Origin: Rallus limicola
Lineage: Eukaryota > Chordata > Aves > Gruiformes > Rallidae
Length of the DNA: 64,000 nucleotides
Reading direction: 5' to 3'
Assembly: GCA_022605955.1 (NCBI GenBank)
Contig: JAKCOZ010000039.1
Location: 6,195,501 to 6,259,500 of the forward strand
Part shown: in pieces, positions 1 through 11,520 of the stretch
How the letters are laid out: each line of letters opens with the position of its first letter
How positions within the stretch are numbered: position 1 is the first letter of the stretch
The notes under the pieces: generated by a model
The model's database searches: none
Seen by the model: only the letters and a program-made list of their open reading frames with translations
What the model was told of the DNA's origin: nothing
Translations under genes and position numbers: made by a program

Positions 1-3000
1 TACTGTGGATACACTCCTTGCAGTGTCTGAAAACAAACTAAACAGTCACGGGGTGGGGGGGGTCCTGTTTCTAACAGTGGTTTCCTTTAGACTTTAATAA
101 CGATCACTGAAAGTCTCTGCTATTTTTCAGCTTTGAGCAAAATAACAGTATCATCTTCAGTTTTAGAAGACATATTGGGAAACTTTTAACAAAAAAAATC
201 CCTAAATGTATATAATTTTCTACTGTTGTGTGGTAATAAATGCGTATGTGTGTAAGGCCATCCTTACACACTACCAACTGTTCATTACCGAGATACAGAA
301 GTGTTTAGGGTTATATAAAGTTATGAAACTTGGTATTCTCTGTAAGGACAACCTGGCTTGTTTTACTGTTTCTTTTAAATGATACAGTAAAATATTATTA
401 GATGCTAATATTTAAGTAAAAAATTGGCAAACTTTAAGTGTTATCTACACTAGAGCTCAAGTTCTGCTACCCTCCTCTAATATTCATGCAAGCCTGCTGC
501 ACAAATACATCAATATACGAAGCTAAGATCAAAACTATTCCTCAGCTCTCTAGTGAATAAATATTGCCCAAAGTTTCTTTATTAGAATTGGAGTGTTTTA
601 TAATAAAGGGTTAAAAATATAATTAGTAGAGGCATTGCCTTACACCCTGTTAGACATGGGCAGAAGTTTTTATACCTAGCTTATTCTAACCATTTCTAAA
701 GTTGTCCAGTATCGGAAGTTAAGATATCTTTCAATAGAGATTCCTTTTGAAACCTAACTTAGCTAGCTTGCTATGTATTAACACATCAGTTACCTAAACT
801 CCTACAGAACTCCTGCCAATAATGCACAAACAGAAATAAAATTGAGTAAAAAAAAAAAATTCAATGTGAAAAAGAGGTACTGGAAATCTGTGGCTACAGA
901 ACTCCACTCTGCCTGGTGTCCCTTTTGTATTTGGGGGAGGGGGGAAAGAGGGGTAAAATTTTTTTCCTCCCCATCTTTAAAATACATTACTAGTATTAAT
1001 ATTACTATTTAAAAAAGGCTATGAGAATAGTCACAGTGGAGCATGTACAACAGGAATTCAGACTGCCTGCTCCAACAAAATTTTTAAAATATTACTGCTA
1101 GTAGAAAAGATCAGTTTCTGAGATCCAGTAGATATTAAAAGTTTAGAACTTGTAATAATACCCATAGAAAAAAAAAAAACCAAGCAAACTGTGGAGAATG
1201 CTTACTGGTGTACATAGTAACTCTTAGTTTTAAAATTTTTATCATAAAAATATTTTCTCTGTTTGTACACAAAAGCCTACAATTTAATTCCCTATTCCTC
1301 TTTCACAGACAGTCTAAATTAGTTCAAGATGCATTCTACCTTTGACAGTTTGTAATGAATGTAAATTACTGGAATGACTTGCAATAGGCCTTTGGGTGTG
1401 GGTGGATGACTGTACCTACAAAACAGAATACCTGAAGCATATTTGTAGAATATAGTGATAAGCTTCTCAGTCCTCCCTTATATATTCAGTAGTTTAATTG
1501 TTCCCAATGCAAATAATAATAATTTTTAAAAAGTAAGGTCCTGTAAAAGAATTGCTAACTGTTACATGGCTACCTGTCATGTACAGAAAGGATGTGTGCT
1601 TGTACGTACGTGAAAGTGCTACAGAAAAGTGTTGATACACCTGTTAGGATGACTTTTGACATTCAAGATGGATGAGGTGCACATCTTCCCTACAGTGTTC
1701 ACAGGCAGGGTGTACACAGGTAGTGTGTTGTGTTCAGTTCCAGTTGCACTTCACACAGTCTGACTTATTAGTCATAAGGATAATTAAGGAAATAAAGACT
1801 ACAATTTACCAGCTTAATTCTTTCCATGACATTATATTTTGGATGGAATAGTAAGAAGTTCAAAATTCCAGAAGCTAAGCAAAAAACCTAAGTAACCAAC
1901 TAAATAGAGAAAGAACCCCTTGACACCTTATCTTATACATAGCCTGCATTTAAAAATGTTACTCCAGTAAGTTTCCTATGTGACACCACCCTAACATATA
2001 TAAAAGTCATATAGATACATAGTCACACTTTCAAATTACTGTTATTTCTGAAAATCAAAAATCTCAGAGTTACTGCAAGCTTCAGTAGATTTATGCATAT
2101 AAAACACAAGGATACTTCTTAGAAACTTTCAGTACAACTTAGTGGGCTTGAAAAAAAAATTTAAAAAAAAACCCCAAACAACCCAGAAGCTTATTTGGAT
2201 GTTTTTCCTAAGAATAAAGACAAAATTTTGGACTGAAAAAAAAAAAAAAATGTATACACTATGCTACACGTTATACCTAAGCAGTATCTTATTAAGCGCA
2301 GAACTTTAACTTTCACTTATCAATATAATGTAAATACGTATGTTTAGATCTTTTAAGTTCATTTGATATTTCCTCCGAACATAACTTTTCCAGGGCCAAG
2401 TAATCCCAGTTAATGTTTGACATTTTAACTAAGGTGAAAAATGCAAGCAGTTCTACAAGGGTCTATTTAAGCTACATGAGTCGTGTGTGTCCCCCCCCAA
2501 ATCTCAAAAGAAAATTCTCAAAATAAGTAGTACATCAAGCATAAGAAAGGAAAAACCTACTTAACATACCCTATATATTGATATTAGATTGCTTACAGCT
2601 TTCATTTTAGCCACACCCACCTTTATGTAATTGTAAAATATGGGAATGGTGCAGCTGAGAAATAAAGCTGAAAGGAACAGTTGTTTTATGTAGGCAAATA
2701 TGTGCTAAGCACAGGTTTTCATTAGAATGAAAAAATAGGTATAAATTGCATGCTATCAAACATGACCATCAAATAGTGGGGGGGAAAAATGCATATGCAC
2801 CTGTGCAAAACTGAATTATAGATTATTTTTTTCTAAATTACCTATGAGTCAAGCACAGTTATTTCCTTGAAAGTGAAAGTCAGTGTCTGTGAGTGCACTT
2901 CCACTGTGGAATAGCGTAAATCCCTTCAAATCCTGTTATTTCAAAGCATACACAGCTACAATAAAACAGCTTTGTGCACATCCCCATACTAACTGTTAAA

Positions 3001-3420
3001 AACGTTTCTGAAAACATTCGTAAAGTAATGATGCAAACCTCCAGAAACGAGTGCTAAATTTTAATAGGATCTTAGTAGCATTGCAATTTCAGAGACTAAA
3101 CTAGATTTTCTAGCTCCCAGGGCATAAAGGTATAAATTGCGGGAAAAACAAAGCAGCTATTCCCAGGAAAAAAGGAATGAAGAAGTGTCATTTGTGTACT
3201 GGATTAAAAGAATCGAAAGGAACTAAGGATTCGAGGCAGAAAAGCCTCCTTGAACTATTGTATTTCTGCGTTACACAGAAAATACCTTGAATCACAACCC
3301 AGTTGCCATGCTGGAAACGCTAAGTTTGCATTTCACTTTAAGACTACACGCTCTCAGCCGTGTACACAGAAATCTTTTGTACAGCACTTCTGCACCCCAA
3401 CTCTTCTCTACGTCCCTCCT
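1..3420. other. AT-rich non-coding sequence
   Basis: No gene seen. The stretch is rich in short A runs (for example near 2150-2175 and 2236-2250) and has stop codons in every frame at short intervals. No CR1, LTR or SINE is recognisable. It abuts the left CpG island, so it could be intron or upstream sequence of whatever is transcribed leftwards from that island. That is inference from position only. Confidence 0.6.
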
Positions 3421-3511
3421 ACGTTCTTCGGTTAACTCGTTATTTTCGGTGGCGAGGGTGCTAAGCGCAAAGGCGGCCGGTTCTGGCTTTGAACGCCGCT
3501 GAGGGATGTGC

Positions 3512-3575
3512 GGGGGGGGGGGGGGGGGGGGGGGCTGTGGGGGGTGGTGGCGGGGGGGGGTGGGGTGGGGAGAGG
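3512..3575 (+). repeat. G-tract cluster (G-quadruplex potential)
   Basis: A run of about 23 G is followed by further G runs separated by single T, C or TGT spacers, through GGTGGGGTGGGGAG. Four or more G runs with 1-3 nt loops satisfy the classical G-quadruplex pattern on the plus strand. Exact homopolymer length in assemblies is often unreliable. Confidence 0.85.
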
Positions 3576-4172
3576 AGCGGAGAAAGGCTGTGACCCGGTC
3601 CAACCTCCCGGCCCCGCAGGCAACCAGGAGGGGCAGCAGCCGGTCCAGTCTCTGCTTGAACAGGCGCCTTAACGGGGGCCCGATGCTGCCTTCGCTGCGC
3701 ATCCTGCGCGCCCGCCAGCTCGACGGCAGCCCCGAGCGCCCACCGATCACAGGGCATCGGGGAAAATATCCATACGCCTTCCTGCCTCAGGAAAAAAGCC
3801 AAAAAACAAAGAACCCCAAACACCTAACAAAACAAAAAACCCAAAAAATAATACAACCCCAAACCCAAACAACGGTCGGGCGGCCGAAAGTGAAGAGGGA
3901 AGTAGGAAGAGGAATAAAAAGTAACGCTAGAAATTGTAGCTGGGAAGGAGCCTGCTGGCCTGCCAGCGCCTGAGCTTGCTGCGCTGCTATCGAGCTGCCT
4001 ACCCCGCTGCACGGTGCTATCCCTCCCTGCCTGCGCTCCCACCGAGGAGCTGCCGCCACAAAAAGATGCCTTGTGTGTCTATGTGCGCAACTCCGAAACG
4101 CGAGCGCCCACGGCTAACCCAGCCCCGAGAGGGTTAAACGGCGTCGTGGAGGAAAAGGCACCGTGTCACATA

Positions 4173-4211
4173 TTATGTGTGTGTGTGTGTGTGTGTGTGC
4201 GTGCGCGCGCG
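4173..4211. repeat. (GT)n/(GC)n microsatellite
   Basis: About 13 TG units are followed by GTGCGTGCGCGCGCGG. Alternating purine-pyrimidine sequence with a CG-rich end is a classic Z-DNA-prone tract. It lies inside CpG island 1. Confidence 0.9.
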
Positions 4212-4557
4212 GAGGGGGAATCGCTCAGCGGATAGACTGCGAGAGCGATTTCGGCGCCTATCACAATAAGCACGATCGCGCTCACACAGCTACGAGAGAA
4301 CGAGAGCTGCTGGCCACCGAGAAATGACATAGAAACAGCCACCAAAAAATAGCTAAGCCAATGACAAATAGCGACCCGGGTGACAGAGACAGAGAATTTT
4401 GTAGGCGGAGAAGAGGAGGTGAATGGCCAGCTCTGATCACAGTATTAGGCTGGGCTATCTATGGGGAGGGTATTTACTCGGTTTTGGGGTGTGTGGGAGG
4501 AGAGGAAAAACACCTACAAATAGCTGGCACGATTCAAATGGCCTCGGATTATATTCC

Positions 4558-4598
4558 GCCACCACCACCACCACCTCCTCCCCCCCCCCCCCCCCCCC
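4558..4598. repeat. (CCA)n followed by a C homopolymer
   Basis: About seven CCA/CCT triplets run straight into a C run of about 19. Translations of this segment give polyproline, which is a composition effect and not a protein signal. Confidence 0.85.
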
Positions 4599-4900
4599 AG
4601 TTCAGGAAGGAAACTCGCGTTTTAACGCCGAGGAGGAAAAAAAAAATAGCCCTGTGCAATACGCGCTGTACAGCACTTTGGTCCTGTGTTAATACCCAAA
4701 GGGACAGAGATGATAAGTGTGATAGCATGTGGCAGCATAACCGTCACCCAGGTTTCTGCTAAAGGCGGCTCCGATATCGTGACACGGGAAATTAAGCGCT
4801 TAAGTGGGAGGTGGAGAAAGCTCTTGAACGGAGAAGTTAATCTGCTAACATGGAAAGGAAGCAAGCGGAGAAACGGAGAAAAAAAGCGAAGGTTGTCCTC

Positions 4901-5045
4901 TTTTTTTTTGGGGGGGGGGGGGGTGGGGGGGGTGGGGGGGTGGAGAAGGGAGGGGGAAGAGAAAGAGCGAAGGGGCATTAATCCGGGTTACGAAAACACG
5001 GGGAGAGAGGAAGGAGGAGGCGGAGGGGGGGAGGGGGGGGGCGAG
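4901..5045 (+). repeat. T9 followed by a G-rich quadruplex-prone tract
   Basis: T9 leads into GGG runs separated by single T (4910-4942), then GA-rich and G-rich segments with further long G runs at 5017-5041. Many G runs with one-base loops make this one of the strongest G-quadruplex candidates in the window. It lies upstream of the densest CpG part of island 1. Confidence 0.85.
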
Positions 5046-5896
5046 GAAGGGAGATGTGCATGTAAGTGGGGAAGTCATCCTGACTGCTGCTGCAGAGCCG
5101 GGAAGCAGGAGCCTCCGTGTCCCGAGCGCTGCCCCGAAATTTCCACAGCAGAGAGGCGGGGGAGAAGGCGGGAGGGAGGGATCCGCGGGGGAGGGTGGTA
5201 AGAAGCGGGGGGAAGATCAGAGGAAAGCCTGTCATGTCATGTCACGGGAGAGCGGGGCGCACACCGGGACCGCGGCGCGACCCTCCGCTCCGGCTGTCCC
5301 GCGCCTCCCGCCCGCTCCGAGCTCCCCCCGCCCGCCTCCGCGCCGCTCTCCCCCGGGGCCAGCCGCCGGGGGTGGGAAGCGGGGCTCCCGGGATCCCCGC
5401 CCTGGCAAGATGCTGCCCGCCACCGCTCCGGGAAAGCGGGGTTACCTGCCGGAGGAGGCAGCTGCTCCCACCCTCTGAGGCTGAGGGAAGCGAGTGACAG
5501 ATCCGCCCAGGAGCCAGCGGCGAGACCTGCCACCGCCTCCGGGAGCCTCCCGCCTGCTGCCCGACGGCCTCCTGAGGCGACTTTTCCCAGTGGCGGGCGG
5601 AGACGGGGTACGGGTCGCCCCCTTTTTCCGAAGACGGGTTTCCCCCGTCTGCCCACCCGCTTCCCTCTGCCCCAGCCGCGCCCGGTCCCTCCGGCTCTTA
5701 CCGCCTATGCCGGTGGCGGCACCCGCTCCGAAGCACAGCGGTGGTAGCAGCGGCGAGAGGCAGAAGAGGGGGGCGGGAGGGGTGAGGGGGAGAACGGAGG
5801 GAGAGGGAGGTGACTTTTGGCGGCAGCCAGCGCGGCGGCGGGCGGCCCCGCGGATCACGGCTCCCCCGCGGCAGCGATGCGATCGGGCATCACTCG

Positions 5897-5909
5897 AAAA
5901 TGGCGCCGA
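5897..5909 (+). promoter_or_regulatory. YY1/E2F-like promoter motif
   Basis: The sequence AAAATGGCGCCGA contains the AAnATGGCG core of a YY1 site overlapping a GGCGCC E2F-like core. YY1 sites of this kind commonly sit just downstream of the start of housekeeping-type CpG-island promoters. It lies near the centre of the densest CpG segment, so a plus-strand start site close by is plausible but not shown. Confidence 0.35.
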
Positions 5910-6176
5910 AAGAGCAGGGCTCTTCATTCAAATTCGTTAGAGCCAGCCCCGCTGCCCTGGGGCATGCCGGGAAGGGAGGGGGGGTGCGCGGGGGGAGAGC
6001 CGCTCGGGCTGAGGCAGCGCTACGGACACGGCGCTCGCTGTCAATGCCGCCCCTCCCCCCCCACACTCCCCCCCCGCGCTCGCAGCCAGCGCGCGCTCCA
6101 CGCCCTCCCCGCTAGCGCGCGCTCCCGCGCTACCAACCCAACCGCCAGTAATGGGGAGGGGGGGGAAGAGGGGGGA

Positions 6177-6201
6177 AAGAGAGAGAGCGAGAGAGAGAGA
6201 A
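6177..6201. repeat. (GA)n purine microsatellite
   Basis: About 11 GA units with one GC interruption lie inside CpG island 1. GAGA-type purine tracts are common in promoter regions; no further function is inferred. Confidence 0.85.
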
Positions 6202-7077
6202 ATGTCACCCGGAGTGCCGGCCCGTGGGGGAGAGGTGGCGCGTTAGAGATGTGTGTGGGAGAGAGAGGGGGAGACCTCCGCCGGCCCCGCGGACTTGTCA
6301 AGGTAAAGGCGCCGGGGGGGGTCGGGGCGGGGGGGTCATCGCGTTTTGGGAAGGTAGGGAAAGGAAGCCGGCGGGGGGAGGGGGATGTGCGCCAGAGGAC
6401 CTGAAGAAAATATGAAGAGCGCCTCCCCCCCACCCCACCCCCCCCGCACCCCCCCTGCGCCTCCAAGGACCCCCGCGGCTCCCGCAGCGCTCAGGTTGCA
6501 GCACACCCCCCCGCACCCCTCCCCACCCTCCCCAGCCGCGCACCCCGCCGAAGACGGAGGGTTTGAAGCGCTCGGCGCTTGCCCACTTCGCGCGGAGGCA
6601 GCCCGCGGGCCCGATCCCGCCCTGGCAGCCGCCGCTCCCCCTCCCCCTCCCGCCGCCTCACGCGCTCCGCCGCACCGGCTCCGCGGCCGGCCCGGCTCCC
6701 GCCCGCCGCGGCGGCAGCGGCTCGGCGATCCCCCCCCCTTCTCTCCCTTCCCCCCACTTTCCCGCCCCCGCCCGGGTTTGCGAACAGCCTCCGGTGAAGC
6801 GAAGCCGAGCGGTGCCGCGCGGGCGCATCTCGGGGCAGATTGGGCCCGCAGTGCCGTGCGCTGGTCATTTGAAAAAAAATATCTCTCTCCGAGGAACTTG
6901 ACGGAGCGAGGTTCAGCTCTGAGAGCGCTCCCGCCTCGGCTGCTCGCAGTGCTCGGGGCGGCGTGGGTGGGGGGGGAACGACAACGACCGTGAACTTTCA
7001 TTTTCACGCCGGACGCCCCCTCACCCCCTCCCGCCCCAAGTTGTGACTGACCGTGAGGTACCTGATGGTTGGGGTGA

Positions 7078-7190
7078 GTGCTCCTATCCCCGTTTCACAG
7101 ATGGGGAAACCGAGATGGAGGTTGCGAGCCGCTCAAAGCTGCGGAGGGAAGGCAGGCTACAGTGCCGCCCGAACCACTAGTCTGCACTTG
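7078..7190 (+). mobile_element. MIR-like (CORE-SINE) fragment
   Basis: The stretch holds the signature of the ancient amniote MIR family: TATCCCCGTTTCACAGATGG then GGAAACCGAGATGGAGGTT, and further on CGAACCACTAGTCTGCAC, which matches the 'aaccactag' end seen in amniote MIR copies. The order and spacing fit the family, and the copy is degraded in between. It lies on the right shoulder of CpG island 1. A chance match to all three blocks in order is unlikely, but no alignment was run. Confidence 0.65.
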
Positions 7191-7435
7191 ACTTTTGACT
7201 GCTGAAGGATTCTTTCCTGTGAGCTCTCCTCGGGCTGTGCAGACCCCTGCCTTTCGTAGAGAGACCCAACGCATCACTGCGAGCGGCTCCTCAGGATTTT
7301 TGACTTCAGTATGGGTTTGGTTTTTTTGGGGTTTGTTTTTTTTTTTTCCCCCAATCTGATAATGCTTTTAAAAAGGAAAGCAGTCAAAAGCAGAGGCCTC
7401 ATCAAACCTCCAAGCTGTTGTCCCCCATGACTTTG

Positions 7436-7504
7436 GGGAAGATTTTCAAAAGTACATAGTGAGAGTTTGGGAGTTCAGTTCCCACTGACTTTCAAAATCT
7501 TCCC
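7436..7504. mobile_element. Palindromic MITE-like hairpin
   Basis: Two arms face each other: GGGAAGATTTTCAAAAGT (7436-7453) and ACTTTCAAAATCTTCCC (7488-7504). They are complementary except for one mismatch and one extra base, and lie 34 nt apart. The interior contains a second small palindrome, GGGAGTTCAGTTCCC (7469-7483). The 'gattttcaaaagt ... cccactgac' wording resembles old palindromic non-autonomous DNA transposons that are frequent in reptile and bird genomes. If transcribed it would fold into a long hairpin. Confidence 0.6.
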
Positions 7505-7658
7505 GTCTGTGAGCTAGTCCTCTGAAACTCCTAGTTGGACCCCTTGCAGACGAATGTTAGCAGGCTCAGGGCCTAATGCTTCTCATGATTCCACTGCTCC
7601 CTTCTAGAGCTGCACTGACAAAAATATAAGCAGAACAAGTTTTGAAAGGAGAGGTAAT

Positions 7659-7692
7659 TCTCTCTCTCTCTCTCTCTTTTTTTTTTTTTTTT
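7659..7692. repeat. (TC)n-(T)n tract
   Basis: About nine to ten TC units run into about 16 T. A pyrimidine tract of this kind can serve as a 3' splice-site tract on the plus strand; an AG follows at 7706-7707 (GACACAG). Confidence 0.85.
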
Positions 7693-8485
7693 AACCAACT
7701 GACACAGTTGAAAACAGCAAGCTTTTGGGCTGAAAAAGCTTATCGACTATCGTGGCCACAAAAACTACTGCTGCTCAGAAAATACGTAGTTCTGGAGCTC
7801 CTTAGTGAAAAAGTAGTGCAAAGCAACATGTAAGTACTCACATAGCTAATATTATGCATTTCTATTACTACGTTTTCCTCGAATTTGAAGTTCAGTATTG
7901 CTATAAGAAACATTCCTAATTTTTTAAGCAAGTTCTCTCAGTGAAAATTATCCAGATGAAAAACAATTCCGTTTGTAAAATCTTTCTGTTTAAGAGGAGA
8001 AAATATAAATTATTTGTAGCATATTTAGATTTTTTCTTTTTTTTAATTAAAATTACCATGAGTGAAATTTTCAAAAAGTGTGCTTTGCAGCTGAGAAGAA
8101 TTATAGTAAATTTCTCCTGATTTTTTTCCTGAAGGTTATATGCCTATGAAAAGAGGATTTTGCAGTACAAATAGCAATGAAAACTGTAAAGAAAAATACA
8201 AAATTATGATGGTGCTGATACCACTTCTCTGTACTTAGATTATGTATAGTTTTGCCCTAAAATAATTTTAGTTACTGTGTTTCACCTATTTTTTCCGACT
8301 GTAATATAAGACTTAGATATAGAAGATAGTATGTCATTCTGTTCAACAGGACACAATTTTCTCTTATGTGAAACACACCATCATCCTTTGAAATGGCCTT
8401 TCCTAAGGCTTCATTAAGATTTTTAATGAAAGTGAAATTTTTACATTCCCTAATACTTGCTCTCAGATTCCATCTTTAATGCACA

Positions 8486-8550
8486 TAGGCCCTCATCCTG
8501 TACAGACTGAAGTGTATATTATTACGTGTAAGCACACTGAGTAGTCCTCT
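8486..8550. mobile_element. Old palindromic DNA-transposon fragment
   Basis: TAGGCCCTCATCCTGTACAG followed by a 'gtgtaagcacactgagtagtcc' type segment resembles one half of the reptile/bird palindromic element that begins 'gggcctgatcctgc' and contains 'gagtagtccc'. Several mismatches show it is old. This is recognition by eye, not alignment. Confidence 0.4.
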
Positions 8551-11430
8551 TTATCATTATGCTCTTGTATTTCAGATTTAAGAAGCTAATAGTGATATTT
8601 CAGACTTGCTATTCTCAGTATTACTTAGGACTGCCCAAAGCATAAACCTAATGCATTAGTCTTGATTTATATCTGCCATTCATATCTCTGGAACTTAACT
8701 TGAATAATGCACAATTGTAATAATTTGAGGTTCAGGATGGGTAAATATTTAATTGAGTATCAGGACAAGTGAGAAAGGCAATTGCTCTTGTCTAAAAATT
8801 CATGTAGTACGAGGTGGGTACTGCATTCTCTCGCAGTAGCATCTGGGAGAGGATCATTAGTTTGTTTCCTCAGTGACTAGTGAAGCCAGAAAGTCACAGC
8901 AGGAACACAGCTGAGGGCAGAAGGGAGAGGAAAGGGATTTTGAACCTCACCAAAAGCGATGTCAATTCTTTAGATCAAATTTCTATTCCAAACAACTCAG
9001 GCTCATCAGAATGGTGGAAGTCTTATCTGCTGTGGTAGCAAATAAGAGGTTAAGTTGCAGTTTCTGTAATGGGCTCCTTTCCTCATACAGTTCTTATTGC
9101 AGCATTGCCTGCACACCTTCTAGTAGTACCTGTCCTTGTTAGAGAGTCTTCTCAAAAAGTGTAATTACATTGACAAAGTACTAAGTGACATGCCCAGTGC
9201 TTGTCGTATCACCTGTTCTCTTATTTCCAGGGAAAGGACCATCTGGAGTCGAATGTTTTCAGTTTATTTTACCTGTCTTTTCTTCCATATACCTGTTACA
9301 AATTTATGTTAGTGAGGCAAAGTCAAAGTAATGTGCTTCAGTTTTCAAGCAAATGCAGTTAGGTTTCTGATGGCCCTTAAGTTTTCGGCACATTCATTCC
9401 ATAAACTTGCCTCAGTCCTGAGAAAGTTCTGTCTCTAGAAATGATAGCTTTCCCTGACGTGTTGCACAAGTTCTCTTATGTCAGAAGAGGGAAACTGTTG
9501 ACAACTGGATTCAGACTAGAGACCTAATAGGCAATTCTTTAAGAATCCTGATTTTAGGTCCCAGAGGATCTTGAGACTATGGATTTGTAATTTGAAAATC
9601 TTGAGGAAAACCAGTGTAGAGTGGAAGAGAGTTACTTAACAATAACCCTCATTGCTGAGTTGACATCCCCCTCCGGCTTCCTGGCTTTGGAGTTTCCTGT
9701 ATGCAGCATGTATGTATGTACATATATCCGTATGTACTTGGGAATACTGAATTGCCAAGGTCCAGTTGAGAGGTGGCAAAACTAAAGCAAGGTACTTAGC
9801 TGCCAAAATGGCACAGAAGCTTGTAGTCAGTCAGGGATGATTAGAAAGCTGGAGGCTGTCTTCTGACTCAGGCATACACTACTTTACAAATTACCTTGCT
9901 ATTTGTTTTTAAGATTTATTTTACAACCGTGAGGATTAGAGGAATTTGGTGTAATGAAAACTGGCACTGTGTCATTACTGGGAAACTTTTAAGTTAGATT
10001 CTTTGGCTTGCATGGGTACTTGCATGTTCCTCCATTACCTTCATCTGATCCAGTTCCTAGGTAAGTCAAACCAATTGGAGGGCACCAAGATACACCCACA
10101 TGTAGTAATTCTAACAGTCTTTTCAATCATTTCACATTTATACATTTTGGTAGCCCCTGTGTATGGCTATGGTCATACACACAGTGGAAATTGCAACATT
10201 TTTTTGTTTTATTTTTCTAATTTGAGCCCTGCCTTGCCCTTGATGCTTCTCCAGCCTTCTAGATTCCTGTTACAGATTCATCTAAGCTTCCTTTCAGACC
10301 TCTTCTGTAAATTTGATATTAATTGAAGCTTAAAGTTTGGGTTTAATAGCCTAGTAACTGTAGTTGAACGTCCTCTTTCATGCATGAGTTTTCCACTTTC
10401 TTCTGTAGCCATTCTGTCTCTGATTTACCCTGACAAATACAGGATTTGGAATTCATTACTTTTGCAATTTCGGTCTGCTAGCAATGATAGAGGTTGTAAT
10501 CTAGAAAGGACTGAAGTGGACAGCATTTACTGTTGTACAGTGAAAACAGGGTTCTGAATTTGCCAGCGTAGACATGATCTACAGATGCTTCTGTAGGCAG
10601 TAAGGACTGCAAGAAGCATGTGCTGGCTTAGGACTTGCATCTGCTTTATTAGATTCCCTATAAACTTCCAGATGAAAAAAAAAAAGCACTTTTTTTTTTT
10701 TTTTTAAACTGTAGACTACCTCCTGGTTTTTCAGTAGCCAACTTTCAATTTAATTTTTTTTTCAATCTCTAAAATGCTTAACGTAGCATAAAGACTAATG
10801 GTGTAGTCAAAAAGGTTGGATTTACTATATTTCATTCAAGTCTTCTAATATCGACTCTAACATAGGCCTGACTCATAATAATGAACATATGCCTGAGGAT
10901 TTAGGAAAGATTTATTAAACTTAGGTTTCATGGTAAAGTTTTGATGGAGTGGCCTAACTGTAATGTCTTAATATTTTAATATTTTTGTGGATTTAATGGT
11001 TGTGGAAAGTGCTGGCTTGGTATCTGTGAAAACTGAAGCCTGTTCTTTATTCATGGATTAATTACAGCAAAGCAGTTGCCAAGTGATCTTCTCCACAGCA
11101 CCCATGAACTTCAGCCTTGAACTGAAGAGGACTTATCAAATGGTGAGAAGATAGTGTGGCTGTCATGACTGTTAAGCTATTGAGGGGATGCTCTACTCTT
11201 TGGGTTTTTTTCTTCCTAGCATTGATTCTGTGATTAAATAAGTATTGAGGTTAGATTTTTGTAAGGTAATTGCTGGGACCATAACCTAATTTCTTCCCCT
11301 CCCCCAGTACTTCAGCTGCTAAATTCTCAAGCTTTGCTATCTTCTTAGCTGTCCTTGTCGTTTCAAAAATAATTGTTAGTGGTACACTGAATTAATTTGC
11401 TAATTTCTTTATTACTGGCTTTAAAATTAG

Positions 11431-11520
11431 TCCTGTGCATGTGCTTAACTCGGTACACATGAGCAGTTTTATCAGCAGCACTGCTTAAAGGAGTGCAGTA
11501 CAGATATGTGGAATGGTTTG
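11431..11520. mobile_element. Old palindromic DNA-transposon fragment
   Basis: CCTGTGCATGTGCTTAACT followed by ACACATGAGCAG matches the inner part of the same palindromic family ('gcacatgcttaact...cacatgagtag'). The second half, CTGCTTAAAGGAGTGCAG, is degraded. The copy is ancient and non-autonomous. Confidence 0.4.

Larger units (their letters stand above)
3420..7270. promoter_or_regulatory. CpG island 1 (promoter-type)
   Basis: Base composition changes sharply from AT-rich to G+C-rich with frequent CG dinucleotides at about 3.42 kb and returns to AT-rich by about 7.3 kb. The densest part is 5.06-7.05 kb; 4.2-4.9 kb is weaker. Long open frames here translate to Pro/Arg/Gly/Ala-rich low-complexity sequence on all strands, as expected for GC-rich DNA with few stops, and not to a known protein. 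In vertebrates such islands usually mark one or more transcription start sites, often bidirectional. Possible plus-strand donors near 7056 (GAG|gtacct) and 7074 (GGG|gtgagt) would fit a rightward first exon. No gene identity can be assigned. Confidence 0.85.

Noticed and set aside
3590..3680. Minus-strand peptide FKQRLDRLLPLLVACGAGRLDRV looked protein-like
   Set aside because: Short, flanked by poly-G-derived polyproline, and I could not connect it to any family or splice sites.
3506..7007. Many long open frames on both strands in CpG island 1
   Set aside because: They translate to Pro/Arg/Gly/Ala low-complexity sequence on overlapping frames of both strands, follow homopolymers, and match no family. 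High G+C lowers stop frequency.
10003..10326. 107-codon plus-strand hydrophobic frame
   Set aside because: Hydrophobicity reflects T-rich DNA; no signal or domain pattern I can name.
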